From NCBI RefSeq assembly GCF_036169555.1, contig NZ_CP108032.1, positions 2,294,001 to 2,358,000 of the forward strand: a stretch of DNA of 64,000 nucleotides, written 5' to 3'. This stretch comes from Streptomyces sp. NBC_00306 (GTDB taxonomy: Bacteria; Actinomycetota; Actinomycetes; Streptomycetales; Streptomycetaceae). The position numbers and the translations under genes were made by a program. The notes below the pieces were generated by a model. It saw nothing but the letters and a program-made list of their open reading frames with translations, had not been told where the DNA came from and did not search any database. Shown one piece after another: positions 7,233 through 15,449 of this stretch (within the stretch, counting starts at the first letter, position 1; each line of letters starts with the position of its first letter).

Positions 7233-8619
7233 GCCGCACCCGCAGCCGCTCGCCCAGCGGCAGCGGGCCGCCGCCCTCGACCCTGGCCACCACCGCCGGC
7301 TCCTCCACCTGGACGGTGCCGACGGCCGGTTCGTGCTCCTTCACGTCCACCACGACACCCTCGAAGACCTCGCCGATCCGGTCCTTCAGCAGGGCCGCCT
7401 CGATGATGTCGACGCACTCACGCTCCACGGTGTTGGCCCGCCGCCCGCCGTCCGCCATCTCCCGGGGGAGGTCGTCCAGCGCGGCGAGCACCCACTCCGG
7501 CACGCCCTGCCCGGCGCTGATGGCCAGACACAGCTCGCCGGCGTAGCGGTCCACGAGTCTGCGCAGTGGTGCGGTGCAGTGCGTGTAGGCGGCGGCGACG
7601 GCCGCGTGGACGGCGTGCGCGGGCAGTTCGCCGCCGTTGAAGACGGTGTAGCCGGCGCCGCGCAGCAGGGTGGTGCACTCGTGCAGAAAGGCCGCGTGCG
7701 AGGCGTTGCCCGGGTCGAGGGACCGTACGACGTCGGCGTACGAGACATGGTGGGGCCAGTCGATGTGCAGGGCCCTCGCGGAGCGGCGCAGCCGTGCCAC
7801 CGCGCCGTCGGGTGCGGTGGGCAGGGTGCGCAGGATGCCGGTGCCGGACGCGGTCATGAGGTCGGCGGCGGCCATGCCGGTGAGCAGGGAGATCTGGGCG
7901 TTCCAGCCGTCGGCCGGCCGCGGGGCGCGGTAGTGGAGGAAGTAGGTGCCGTTCCGCTCGGTGATCTCCTGCTCGGGGACGCCGAGGGAGATCCCGCCGC
8001 GCTCGCGTTCCAGCTCCTCGCGCAGCAGGCCGACGGTCTTCAGCAGCGCGAGAGGCTCCTCGGCGGTGCCGTCGTCGATCTGCCGCTGCGCCCCCTCGTA
8101 GTCCAGCTTCGCCCGGCTGCGGACGAGCGCCCTGCGCAGGTCGGTGGCGACGGTACGGCCCTCGGCGTCGAGATCGATCCGCCACAGCAGCGCGGGCACG
8201 CTCCGGCCGGGCAGCAGGCTGGCCGCGCCCTCGGAGAGTACGGCCGGGTGCAGCGGCACCTTCCCGTCGGGGAAGTACAGGGTCTGGACGCGACGGTGCG
8301 CCTCCGTGTCGAGCGCGCCGCCGGGCTTCACGAAGGCGGCGACGTCGGCGATGGCGTAGTGCACGCGGAAACCGTCGCGCCGCCGGGCGAGATGCATCGC
8401 CTGGTCCAGGTCGGCCGAGTCCGGGGGGTCGACGGTGAACAGCGGGAGGTCGGTCGCGTCGGTGTCCGGCAGCGCGGGCGCCGCGGCGGCCGACTCCGCC
8501 TCCGCGAGCACCTCGGGCGGGAACTCGCCCGGGACGCCGAGAGTGATGCGCAGCTCGCGCAGTGCGGCCCGCAGCGGAGCCTCGGCTGCGCCGGTGGTGT
8601 GCAGAGGGCGGCGGGGCAT
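7177..8619 (-). CDS. RNB-domain (RNase II/R family) protein
   Basis: A 480-residue protein built around the RNB catalytic domain of 3'-5' exoribonucleases. The active-site stretch reads 'DPPDSADLDQAM', keeping three of the four Asp of the RNase II motif with Gln in place of the last. 'HYAIADVAAFV', 'FPDGKVPLHP' and 'YTHCTAPLRRLVDRY' are also typical. No N-terminal cold-shock domains are present, and a short S1-like barrel may form the C-terminus. It is shorter than RNase II (~640 residues) and belongs to the compact actinobacterial RNB subgroup. ATG 8619 (MPRRPL) is the first plausible start. Confidence 0.88.
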   Translation of the reverse strand: MPRRPLHTTGAAEAPLRAALRELRITLGVPGEFPPEVLAEAESAAAAPALPDTDATDLPLFTVDPPDSADLDQAMHLARRRDGFRVHYAIADVAAFVKPGGALDTEAHRRVQTLYFPDGKVPLHPAVLSEGAASLLPGRSVPALLWRIDLDAEGRTVATDLRRALVRSRAKLDYEGAQRQIDDGTAEEPLALLKTVGLLREELERERGGISLGVPEQEITERNGTYFLHYRAPRPADGWNAQISLLTGMAAADLMTASGTGILRTLPTAPDGAVARLRRSARALHIDWPHHVSYADVVRSLDPGNASHAAFLHECTTLLRGAGYTVFNGGELPAHAVHAAVAAAYTHCTAPLRRLVDRYAGELCLAISAGQGVPEWVLAALDDLPREMADGGRRANTVERECVDIIEAALLKDRIGEVFEGVVVDVKEHEPAVGTVQVEEPAVVARVEGGGPLPLGERLRVRLIQAEPGSAKVQFAPAQA

Positions 8620-8721
8620 GGACCGAGCGTATGGCGGCGGGCGACGGACGGCACCCCGGATGACCGTAGGCTGGCGCGGGGGCCGCACCCCCCGCCCCCG
8701 TACGTACGAAGGAGACTTGCC

Positions 8722-9522
8722 GTGCTCGTGCTGTTGCCGCCGTCGGAAGGTAAGGCCGCTTCCGGTCGCGGGGCTCCGCTGAAGCCCGAGTCGCTGTCGC
8801 TGCCCGGTCTGGCCGACGCCCGCGCCGCGGTGCTGGACGAGCTCGTCGAGCTGTGCGCGGCCGACGAGGACAAGGCGCGGGAGGTCCTCGGGCTGAGCGA
8901 GGGCCTGCGCGGTGAGATCGCGAAGAATGTGCAGCTGAGGACCGCGGGAGCCCGGCCGGCGGGCGAGCTCTACACCGGTGTGCTGTACGACGCCCTGGGG
9001 CTCGGGACGCTGGAGCCGGACGCCCGGCGCCGGGCGCGCGCGTCGCTGCTGGTGTTCTCGGGGCTGTGGGGCGCGGTGCGGATCGGCGACCGGATTCCCC
9101 CGTACCGCTGCTCGATGGGCGTGAAGCTGCCGGGGCTCGGCGCGCTCGGGACGCACTGGCGCACACCCATGGACTCCGTGCTGCCGGAGGTGGCGGGCAG
9201 CGGTCTCGTCCTCGATCTGCGCTCGTCCGCGTACGCGGCGGCCTGGAAGCCGAAGGGCGAGGTGGCCGGGCGTACCGCGACGGTCCGGGTGCTGCACTCG
9301 CAGCTGGTCGACGGGGTCGAGAAGCGGTCGGTGGTCAGTCACTTCAACAAGGCCACGAAGGGCCGGCTGGTGCGGGACCTGCTGGTGACGGGTGCCAGGC
9401 CGAAGGGTCCCGGCGAGCTGGTGGAGGCGCTGCGGGACCTGGGTTACGTGGTGGAGGCCGAGCCTCCCGCCCGGGCGGGCCGGCCATGGTCGCTGGACGT
9501 GGTGGTCACGCAGATCCACTGA
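8722..9522 (+). CDS. yaaA: YaaA family peroxide-stress protein
   Basis: A 266-residue member of the YaaA (DUF328) family. In Escherichia coli this protein lowers free intracellular iron and binds DNA under peroxide stress. Typical segments are the N-terminal 'LVLLPPSEGKA', the central 'YTGVLYDALGL' and 'LLVFSGLWGAVRIGDRIPPYR', and 'DLRSSAYAAAW'. The GTG at 8722 is preceded by AAGGAG (8709-8714) at good spacing. It stands as a single gene between the divergent RNB gene and KDPG aldolase. Confidence 0.92.
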   Translation: MLVLLPPSEGKAASGRGAPLKPESLSLPGLADARAAVLDELVELCAADEDKAREVLGLSEGLRGEIAKNVQLRTAGARPAGELYTGVLYDALGLGTLEPDARRRARASLLVFSGLWGAVRIGDRIPPYRCSMGVKLPGLGALGTHWRTPMDSVLPEVAGSGLVLDLRSSAYAAAWKPKGEVAGRTATVRVLHSQLVDGVEKRSVVSHFNKATKGRLVRDLLVTGARPKGPGELVEALRDLGYVVEAEPPARAGRPWSLDVVVTQIH

Positions 9523-9540
9523 GCCGCAACCCCCCGCGTT

Positions 9541-9572
9541 GCACTCTGCGCAACGCTCGTTGCGCAGAGTGC
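9541..9572. promoter_or_regulatory. 32-bp inverted repeat upstream of KDPG aldolase gene
   Basis: Perfect 15-base arms (GCACTCTGCGCAACG and its complement) are separated by two bases. There is no T tract, so an operator (an IclR-like GTTGC-GCAAC type) is at least as likely as a terminator for yaaA. A second dyad CGTTGC-n7-GCAACG overlaps it at 9537-9555. Confidence 0.65.
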
Positions 9573-9595
9573 GGGCGTCGGGGCAGGATGGCGGC

Positions 9596-10213
9596 ATGAC
9601 CTCCCTGCTGGACCTCGCGCCCGTCGTTCCCGTCGTCGTGATCGAGAACGCCGCCGATGCCGTACCGCTCGCACGGGCGCTCGTGTCGGGCGGACTGCCC
9701 ACGATCGAGGTGACGCTGCGGACGCCCGCCGCGCCGGACGCCATCCGCGCGATCGCCGACGAGGTGCCGGACGCGGTCGTCGGCGCGGGGACGGTGATCT
9801 CCGCACACGGTGTGGACGCGGCAATGGCGGCCGGGGCCCGGTTCCTGGTGAGCCCGGGCTGGACGCCGACGCTGCTGGAGGCGATGCAGCGCTCGGGTGT
9901 GCCGTTCCTGCCGGGCGTCTCCACCACCTCGGAGGTGGTGGCGCTGCTGGAGCGCGGGGTCGACGAGATGAAGTTCTTCCCGGCCGAGGCCGCCGGCGGG
10001 ACGGCCTATCTGCGGTCCCTCGCCGGGCCGCTTCCGCAGGCCCGCTTCTGCCCGACCGGAGGCATCTCGCTCGCCTCGGCGCCCTCCTATCTGGCGCTGC
10101 CGAACGTCGGCTGTGTGGGCGGCACATGGATGCTCCCGGCGGACGCGCTCGCCGCGAAGGACTGGGGCCGCGTCGAGGAACTGGCCGCCGGGGCGGCCGC
10201 GCTGCGCGGCTGA
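9596..10213 (+). CDS. eda: 2-keto-3-deoxy-6-phosphogluconate aldolase
   Basis: A 205-residue class I aldolase that cleaves KDPG to pyruvate and glyceraldehyde-3-phosphate (Entner-Doudoroff and sugar-acid pathways). The Schiff-base Lys lies in 'DEMKFFPAEAAGG', and the catalytic Glu in 'IEVTLRTP'. 'GAGTV' and 'PTGGIS' form the phosphate-binding loops. Start ATG 9596 (MTSLLDLAPVV). No kinase or dehydratase gene is adjacent. The strong inverted repeat at 9541-9572 points to regulation by a repressor responding to a sugar acid. Confidence 0.9.
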   Translation: MTSLLDLAPVVPVVVIENAADAVPLARALVSGGLPTIEVTLRTPAAPDAIRAIADEVPDAVVGAGTVISAHGVDAAMAAGARFLVSPGWTPTLLEAMQRSGVPFLPGVSTTSEVVALLERGVDEMKFFPAEAAGGTAYLRSLAGPLPQARFCPTGGISLASAPSYLALPNVGCVGGTWMLPADALAAKDWGRVEELAAGAAALRG

Positions 10214-10432
10214 GGGCGCAGGGTCCGCACAGCTCAGGGTCCGCACAGTGTCGTCGTCCGCCCGGAGGGCGGGGTTCGCGGCGTCCGGTGCGTGCGAGCG
10301 CAAGGCGCCGGTCCGCCCTCGTGGTGGAGCTGAGCGGGCGCATCGGCAAGGCAGCGTGGGGGCACCTACCGTTCCCGAAGGGCCACGGGGGAGCTCGGCG
10401 TCGCGCGCCGGACGAGACCGTGCGGACGCGAC
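10214..10432. repeat. intergenic stretch with direct repeat and degenerate hairpin repeat
   Basis: This gap separates two convergent genes. It contains a 14-bp direct repeat CAGGGTCCGCACAG (10219-10232, 10235-10248) and, at about 10350-10395, a GCAGCGTGGGGGCACC...GGGGGAG hairpin. That hairpin resembles the inner part of the MITE at 23.9 kb (GCAGCGTGGGGGTCCC...GGGGGAG). No gene is seen. Confidence 0.55.
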
Positions 10433-11284
10433 CTAGGTGAACGCCAGGTCGACGTAGTCCTGGACGGGCCGGTAGCCGAGGCGCTGATAGAGGGCGCTGC
10501 TCGTCGGGTTGTCCGTATCGGCGAAGAGCAGGACCAGTTCGGCCCCGTCCGCGACGGCCGCCCGGCTGACCGCCGCGGTCACGGCTCCGGCGTAGCCCCG
10601 GCCGCGGAAACCGTCCGGCGTGTAGACGGGCGAGACGCGCGACTGGCCGACCAGCACCGGGGAACGGGACGCCATGGAGACGGGCAGGCCCTGCACCTCC
10701 CACAGCCACAGACAGCCGTCGGCGATCCGCCGGGCGGCGTTGGCCGTCTGATCGGCGTCCGCGTCACCGCCGATGTCGGCGGCGAAACCGCGCATCCAGG
10801 CAGCGACCAGCGGCACATCACCGGCGCACGCCCGCCGGGCACGGCCGGGCGGCTCGGGCGGGGTCAGCTCCCCCAGCCGGAACAGCCGCAGCCGGACGAC
10901 GACCGACCAGGAGCCGGGTCCGGCCCACGCGTCGGCGAACGCCTGCGCTCCGCCGTCCGCGCCCTTCACCCCGCTGACCGGCGTCTCGTCGCCCGCCGCC
11001 CGCAGCACCCGGGCCAGCGACCGGGCGTGCTCCGGGTCGATGCTCCCGAACATCGGTGCGTGCGGCGGGGTCTGGACGAAGGCGGCCTCGACGGGGGCCG
11101 AGGGATCCTCCCGCCACCAGCCGAAGCGGGGCGGCGGGCCGCCGGCCCCGTACACCGACGGGCCGTGCCGCCGGACCGTCTCGCTGACGGTGATCAGCGC
11201 GGTGGTGCCGACGGGGTCGGCCGCCAGGTACGGACCCGCGACCCGCTGGAACTCCTCGACGTCGCCGGTGAGTTGCCAGGTCAC
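10433..11284 (-). CDS. GNAT family N-acetyltransferase
   Basis: A 283-residue protein whose C-terminal ~130 residues are a GNAT fold. The acetyl-CoA pyrophosphate loop is 'VYTPDGFRGRGYAGAV', and 'NPTSSALYQRLGYRPV' is the usual last helix-strand. The N-terminal half resembles a degenerate second GNAT-like domain. The acceptor is unknown. The GTG start overlaps the stop of the RNase H/CobC gene (GTGA), so it is the last gene of a coupled four-gene operon. Confidence 0.85.
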   Translation of the reverse strand: MTWQLTGDVEEFQRVAGPYLAADPVGTTALITVSETVRRHGPSVYGAGGPPPRFGWWREDPSAPVEAAFVQTPPHAPMFGSIDPEHARSLARVLRAAGDETPVSGVKGADGGAQAFADAWAGPGSWSVVVRLRLFRLGELTPPEPPGRARRACAGDVPLVAAWMRGFAADIGGDADADQTANAARRIADGCLWLWEVQGLPVSMASRSPVLVGQSRVSPVYTPDGFRGRGYAGAVTAAVSRAAVADGAELVLLFADTDNPTSSALYQRLGYRPVQDYVDLAFT

Positions 11285-12531
11285 CCGCGCAGGTGGGAGG
11301 TGTCGTTCAGCAGCCGCAGGGACGCGTTGCCGTCCGCGTAGTAGGCCACCGCCGACAGGGACGCCGCCGAGAGCTCCATCCGGAACAGGGACTCCGGCGG
11401 TGCGCCCAGCGCCAGCCGGACCAGCGTCTTGATCGGGGTGACATGGGTGACCACCAGGACCGTGCGGCCCCCCGACTGCGTCAGCATCGTGTCGCGGGTC
11501 GCGGCGACCCGGCGTGCGACGGTCGCGAAACTCTCACCGCCGCCGGTCGGGGCCACCTTCGCCGAGGCGAGCCAGGCCGTGAGGTCGTCGCCGTAGCGCT
11601 CCTGGACCTCACCGAAGGTGAGTCCCTCCCAGGCGCCGAAGTCCGTCTCGCGCAGGCCGTCCTCGATACGGACGTCGAGGCCGAGCCGGGCCGCGACGGC
11701 CTCCGCGGTCTGCCGGCAGCGCTTCAGCGGGGAGCTGACGATCTCCTGGATCGTGCCGCGGGCGGCGAGGGACGCGGCGGCCGCTTCGGCCTGGCGCAGG
11801 CCGGCGGGCGAGAGCTCGTGGTCGCCGCTGCCGGAGAAGCGCTTCTCCGGCGTGAGAGCGGTCTCGCCATGGCGCAGCAGGACGAAGGTGGTGGGGGTGC
11901 CGAGGTCGGCGCCCCAGCCCTGCGAGGCGGGCTTCTCGGCCGTCGGACCGGACTCGCCGGCGTTCTCGGTGCCCGGGAGGAGCCCGGCATCTCCCCGGCC
12001 GCCGCCGGACAGCGCGGCACGCGCCTTCGCGGCACCCGCCGTCGCGTCACCGACGACCCGGGCCGCCGTGTCGTCACGGGTGGTGAACTCGGCGGTGGAG
12101 CGGGAGGGTTCCCACTGTTTGCCCTGCTTGCCCGCGTCCATCGCCTCGTTGGCGAGCCGGTCCGCGTGCTTGTTCTTCTCGCGCGGGATCCACTCGTACG
12201 TCACCTGGGAGGCGGGGAAGACCTTGGCCGCCTGGGCGGCCAGCGGCTTCATGTCGGGGTGCTTGATCTTCCAGCGCCCGGACATCTGCTCGACGACCAG
12301 CTTGGAGTCCATCCGGACGTGCACGGAGGCGTCGGGCGCGAGGGCGTACGCGGCCTTCAGTCCGGCGACCAGGCCCTTGTACTCGGCGACGTTGTTCGTC
12401 GCGACACCGATGTACTCGGCCGCCTCGGCGAGCGTCTCACCGCTGGCGGCGTCGATGACGACGGCGCCGTAGCCCGCCGGGCCGGGGTTGCCCCGTGAGC
12501 CACCGTCCGCCTCGACGACGAACCGCGGCAT
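11281..12531 (-). CDS. bifunctional RNase HI / alpha-ribazole-phosphatase-like (CobC) protein
   Basis: A 416-residue fusion. Residues 1-135 are RNase HI, with carboxylates in 'VEADGGSRGNPGPAGYG', 'AEYKGLVAGL', 'RMDSKLVV' and 'HADRLANEAM'; it removes RNA from RNA-DNA hybrids. A flexible linker follows (about 140-212). Residues from about 215 are a histidine-phosphatase domain, with 'LLRHGET' holding the phospho-His, 'SSPLKRCRQTA' and 'VTHVTPI'. The same fusion is known in mycobacteria (Rv2228c type), where the phosphatase half acts on alpha-ribazole phosphate in B12 assembly. The ATG at 12531 shares one base with the stop of the upstream zinc-ribbon gene (TGATG). Confidence 0.93.
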   Translation of the reverse strand: MPRFVVEADGGSRGNPGPAGYGAVVIDAASGETLAEAAEYIGVATNNVAEYKGLVAGLKAAYALAPDASVHVRMDSKLVVEQMSGRWKIKHPDMKPLAAQAAKVFPASQVTYEWIPREKNKHADRLANEAMDAGKQGKQWEPSRSTAEFTTRDDTAARVVGDATAGAAKARAALSGGGRGDAGLLPGTENAGESGPTAEKPASQGWGADLGTPTTFVLLRHGETALTPEKRFSGSGDHELSPAGLRQAEAAAASLAARGTIQEIVSSPLKRCRQTAEAVAARLGLDVRIEDGLRETDFGAWEGLTFGEVQERYGDDLTAWLASAKVAPTGGGESFATVARRVAATRDTMLTQSGGRTVLVVTHVTPIKTLVRLALGAPPESLFRMELSAASLSAVAYYADGNASLRLLNDTSHLRG

Positions 12532-13274
12532 CAGAGACCCGACTCGGAGGTGCGGACCAGGATGCGGCGGCAGTTCTCGCAGCGCAGCACCGTGTCGGGG
12601 GACGCGGCGCGCACCTCGTTGACCTCGGTGATGTTCAGTTCGAGCTGGCAGCCTTCGCAGCGGCGCTGGAAGAGGCGGGCCGCGCCCACCCCGCCCTGCT
12701 GGACGCGGAGCTTCTCGTACAGCTTGAGCAGGTCGGCGGGCACGGTGGCCGACAGGAGCTCGCGCTCCTTGGTCAGTGTCGCGGTCTCGGCGTCGAGTTC
12801 CTGCTCGGCCGCGTCCCGGCGTGCGGTCGCGTCGTCGGCCTTGGCCTGGACGGAGGAGACCCGCTCGGTCAGTTCGGCGACACGTTCCTGCGCGGACTCC
12901 CGGCGCTCCATGACCTCGAGGACGACGTCCTCCAGGTCGCCCTGGCGCTTGGCGAGGGAGACGATCTCGCGCTGGAGGTTCTCCAGGTCCTTGGGCGAGG
13001 TGACCGCGCCCGAGTCCAGGCGCTGCTGGTCACGGACGGCACGCTGGCGGACCTGGTCGACGTCCTGCTCCGCCTTGGTCTGCTCGCGGGAGGTGTCGCT
13101 CTCCTCGGTCTGCGCGGCGACCAGCAGGTCGCGCAGCTGCGTGAGGTCCTTGGTGAGCGACTCGATCTCGGCGTGCTCGGGGAGCGACTTGCGCCGGTGC
13201 GCGAGCCGCGACAGACGGGCGTCGAGGGCCTGGACGTCGAGGAGTCGGATCTGGTCGGCGGGCGCGGCGTTCAG
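12531..13274 (-). CDS. coiled-coil protein with C-terminal C4 zinc ribbon
   Basis: A 247-residue protein. About 190 residues form a long antiparallel coiled coil ('LDVQALDARLSRLAHRR' onward) and the C-terminus is a C4 zinc ribbon ('CEGCQLEL...CENCRRIL'). It is usually found beside Nif3 in actinobacteria and belongs to the group annotated as nucleic-acid-binding zinc-ribbon proteins. The likely start is a rare CTG at 13274 (MNAAPADQ); it overlaps the TGA of the Nif3 gene (CTGA) and has GGAG eight bases upstream. No ATG, GTG or TTG is near the conserved N-terminus. Confidence 0.85.
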   Translation of the reverse strand: MNAAPADQIRLLDVQALDARLSRLAHRRKSLPEHAEIESLTKDLTQLRDLLVAAQTEESDTSREQTKAEQDVDQVRQRAVRDQQRLDSGAVTSPKDLENLQREIVSLAKRQGDLEDVVLEVMERRESAQERVAELTERVSSVQAKADDATARRDAAEQELDAETATLTKERELLSATVPADLLKLYEKLRVQQGGVGAARLFQRRCEGCQLELNITEVNEVRAASPDTVLRCENCRRILVRTSESGL

Positions 13275-14110
13275 TTGGGGGCTCCAGGAGAAGAGTGTTG
13301 GGAGGTCCAGGGATCGGTGACCGTGCGCGACACGTGGACCCGCAGGTCCCAGCCGTGCCGGTCGGAGATCTCGTCGAGCTGGGCGGCCGCCTGCTCGCAC
13401 CACGGCCACTCGGTGGCCCAGTGCGCGGCGTCCACCAGTCCGAGAGGGGACTGCTGGGTGGCCTCGGACACCGGGTGGTGACGGAGGTCGGAGGTGAGGA
13501 AGACGTCCACGCCCGCGGCGCGGACGGCGTCGAAGAGGCCGTCGCCGGAACCGCCGCTCACCGCGACCGTACGCACGGTCGCGTCCGGGTCGCCGGCGAC
13601 GCGGATGCCCTGGGCGGTGCCGGGCAGCCTCTTGGCCGCCCGTTCGGCGAACGCGCCGAGCGTCTCGGGCTGGTCCAGTTCGCAGATGCGGCCGAGGCCG
13701 CGGCGGCCCGAGGCATCTGTCGGGTCCGGCACCAGGGGCCCGACGACGCGGAGGTCGAGCGCGCCCGCGAGGGCGTCGGAGACACCGGGGTCGGCGGTGT
13801 CCGCGTTGGTGTGCGCGACGTGCAGCGCGATGTCGTTCTTGATCAGCGTGTGCACGACCCGGCCCTTGAAATGGCCGGCCGCCACCGTCGTGGTCCCGCG
13901 CAGATAGAGCGGGTGATGGGTGACGATCAGCTGGGCGCCGAGCTCGGTCGCCTCGTCGGCGACCGCCTGGACGGGGTCGACGGCGAACAGCACGCGTCGG
14001 ACCTCCGCACCGGGGTCGCCGCAGACCGTACCGACCGCGTCCCACTCCTCCGCGCGCTCGGGAGGCCAGAGGACGTCGAGCGCGGTGATGACTTCAGACA
14101 GACGGGGCAC
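13271..14110 (-). CDS. Nif3-like dinuclear metal centre hexameric protein
   Basis: A 279-residue member of the Nif3/YbgI family, which forms hexameric rings around dinuclear metal sites. Its activity in the cell is uncertain, though GTP cyclohydrolase-type activity is reported for some members. Metal-ligand motifs are visible as 'VTHHPLYLRG', 'HVAHTNADTA', 'TSDLRHHPV' and 'DAAHWATEW'. It opens the operon Nif3 / zinc ribbon / RNase H-CobC / GNAT, in which every gene overlaps the next by one to four bases. GTG start at 14110. Confidence 0.9.
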   Translation of the reverse strand: MPRLSEVITALDVLWPPERAEEWDAVGTVCGDPGAEVRRVLFAVDPVQAVADEATELGAQLIVTHHPLYLRGTTTVAAGHFKGRVVHTLIKNDIALHVAHTNADTADPGVSDALAGALDLRVVGPLVPDPTDASGRRGLGRICELDQPETLGAFAERAAKRLPGTAQGIRVAGDPDATVRTVAVSGGSGDGLFDAVRAAGVDVFLTSDLRHHPVSEATQQSPLGLVDAAHWATEWPWCEQAAAQLDEISDRHGWDLRVHVSRTVTDPWTSQHSSPGAPN

Positions 14111-14191
14111 GGAAACAGGTTACCCGCGCTCGGCGCCCCGCCGGCCTGGGCATCCGGCCACGATGCTCCCGGGCCCCGTCCGGGACGGGAC

Positions 14192-15226
14192 CTACGGGAC
14201 GAGGAAGCCGCGCAGATCGTCCAGCACGCGGTCGGCGGCGGTCACACCGAGACCGAGATACCACGTCTCGTCCGGTACGTCCTTGGCCCGGCCGGCCTTG
14301 ACCGCTTCGAGGTTCTTCCACAGCGGGTTCGACCGGGCGGTGTCCCGCTTGGTCGTCTTCGGGTCTCCGTAGACCCCGGTGAAGATCCAGTCGGCGTCGG
14401 CGTCGTCGATCTTCTCGGGGCTGATCTCGACGGCGAGATCATCGATCTGCTGGTTCTTCGGCCGCGGCAGTCCGGTGTCCTTCAGGATCGTGCCGATGAA
14501 GGACGCCTGGGCGTACAGCCGGATCTTGCCGGGCATGTAGCGGACCATCGAGACGGTCGGCTTGGTCGCGCCGATGTCGGTGCCGAGCAGATCGGCCTTC
14601 TTCTCGTACGCGGCGAGCTTCTCCTTCGCGGCGGCCGTCCTGTCCAGCGCCGCGGCGTTGAGGAGGTAGTTCTCCTTCCAGGTGAAGCCCGGGCGGATGG
14701 AGAAGACGGTCGGAGCGATCTGCGAGAGCTCCTTGTACTTGTCGGCGGCGCGCAGCTGGCTGCCGAGGATCAGATCGGGCTTGAGGGCCGCGATCGCCTC
14801 CAGGTTGAGGCTGTTGATCGTGCCCACGTTCGCGGGCTTGCCCGCCACCTTCGCGAGGTAGGCCGGGATGCCCTCGTCGCCCTCGGTGGGCGCGTAGCCG
14901 ACGGGCTTGACGCCCAGCGAGGCAACGTTGTCGAGCTCGCCGACATCGAGGACCACGACGCGCTGGGGAGCGGCCTTGAGCTCGGTCTTTCCGAGGGCGT
15001 GGGTGATGGTGCGCGGGAACTGGCCCGGCTTCGCGTCCGTCCCCATCGCGGCGGTCTTCGCCGCGGCGTCGCCGAAGCCCTTGCCGCCCTGGGCGACGGC
15101 CTTCTTGCCGTCGGCGTCGGCCTTGCCGGACGGGCTCCCCGCGGTGTCACCGCTTCCGCAGGCGGCGAGGGTGAGCGCGGCGGCGCAGGCGATGGCTGCG
15201 GCTGTGCCGCGGCGGCGTAGGGACAT
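14192..15226 (-). CDS. ABC transporter iron-siderophore substrate-binding lipoprotein
   Basis: A 344-residue exported lipoprotein. It has a signal peptide with lipobox 'LTLAAC' (Cys about residue 22), a low-complexity spacer to about residue 60, and a FecB/FepB-type periplasmic-binding fold ('RVVVLDVGELDNVASLGVKPVGY', 'NLEAIAALKPDLILGS', 'PGKIRLYAQASFIGTILKDTGL'). It would capture ferric siderophores for an ABC importer, but no permease or ATPase gene lies next to it. ATG 15226 with GGAG seven bases upstream. Confidence 0.9.
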   Translation of the reverse strand: MSLRRRGTAAAIACAAALTLAACGSGDTAGSPSGKADADGKKAVAQGGKGFGDAAAKTAAMGTDAKPGQFPRTITHALGKTELKAAPQRVVVLDVGELDNVASLGVKPVGYAPTEGDEGIPAYLAKVAGKPANVGTINSLNLEAIAALKPDLILGSQLRAADKYKELSQIAPTVFSIRPGFTWKENYLLNAAALDRTAAAKEKLAAYEKKADLLGTDIGATKPTVSMVRYMPGKIRLYAQASFIGTILKDTGLPRPKNQQIDDLAVEISPEKIDDADADWIFTGVYGDPKTTKRDTARSNPLWKNLEAVKAGRAKDVPDETWYLGLGVTAADRVLDDLRGFLVP

Positions 15227-15239
15227 GAGGTGCTCCAGA

Positions 15240-15262
15240 TCCGGTACTCAGGGATGCCTGAC
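15240..15262 (-). promoter_or_regulatory. possible iron box upstream of siderophore-binding gene
   Basis: The minus-strand sequence TTAAAGTCAGGCATCCCTGA shares the AGGC centre and half of the flanking positions of the actinobacterial DmdR/IdeR iron box. The match is imperfect and the assignment leans on the function of the downstream gene. Confidence 0.3.
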
Positions 15263-15449
15263 TTTAAGCACGGCCGTTTCCGCGGGTGCCATCGGCTCCC
15301 CCCGCACCGCCGGGGTACCTGCCGAGCACACTCACCTCGCCCACCTCAGGAGAACCGTTGCATCAACACCCTTATGTGTGAAGACAGAGAGCTCGCGTTG
15401 TTCGGCAGGACGTACGAAACTTAGCGTCGTTACCGGAGGTGAAGTGCCG

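Noticed and set aside
7177..9927. A 916-codon frame extending the RNB protein upstream
   Set aside because: Beyond 8619 the frame is the antisense of yaaA and eda; the conserved RNB protein begins at MPRRPL.
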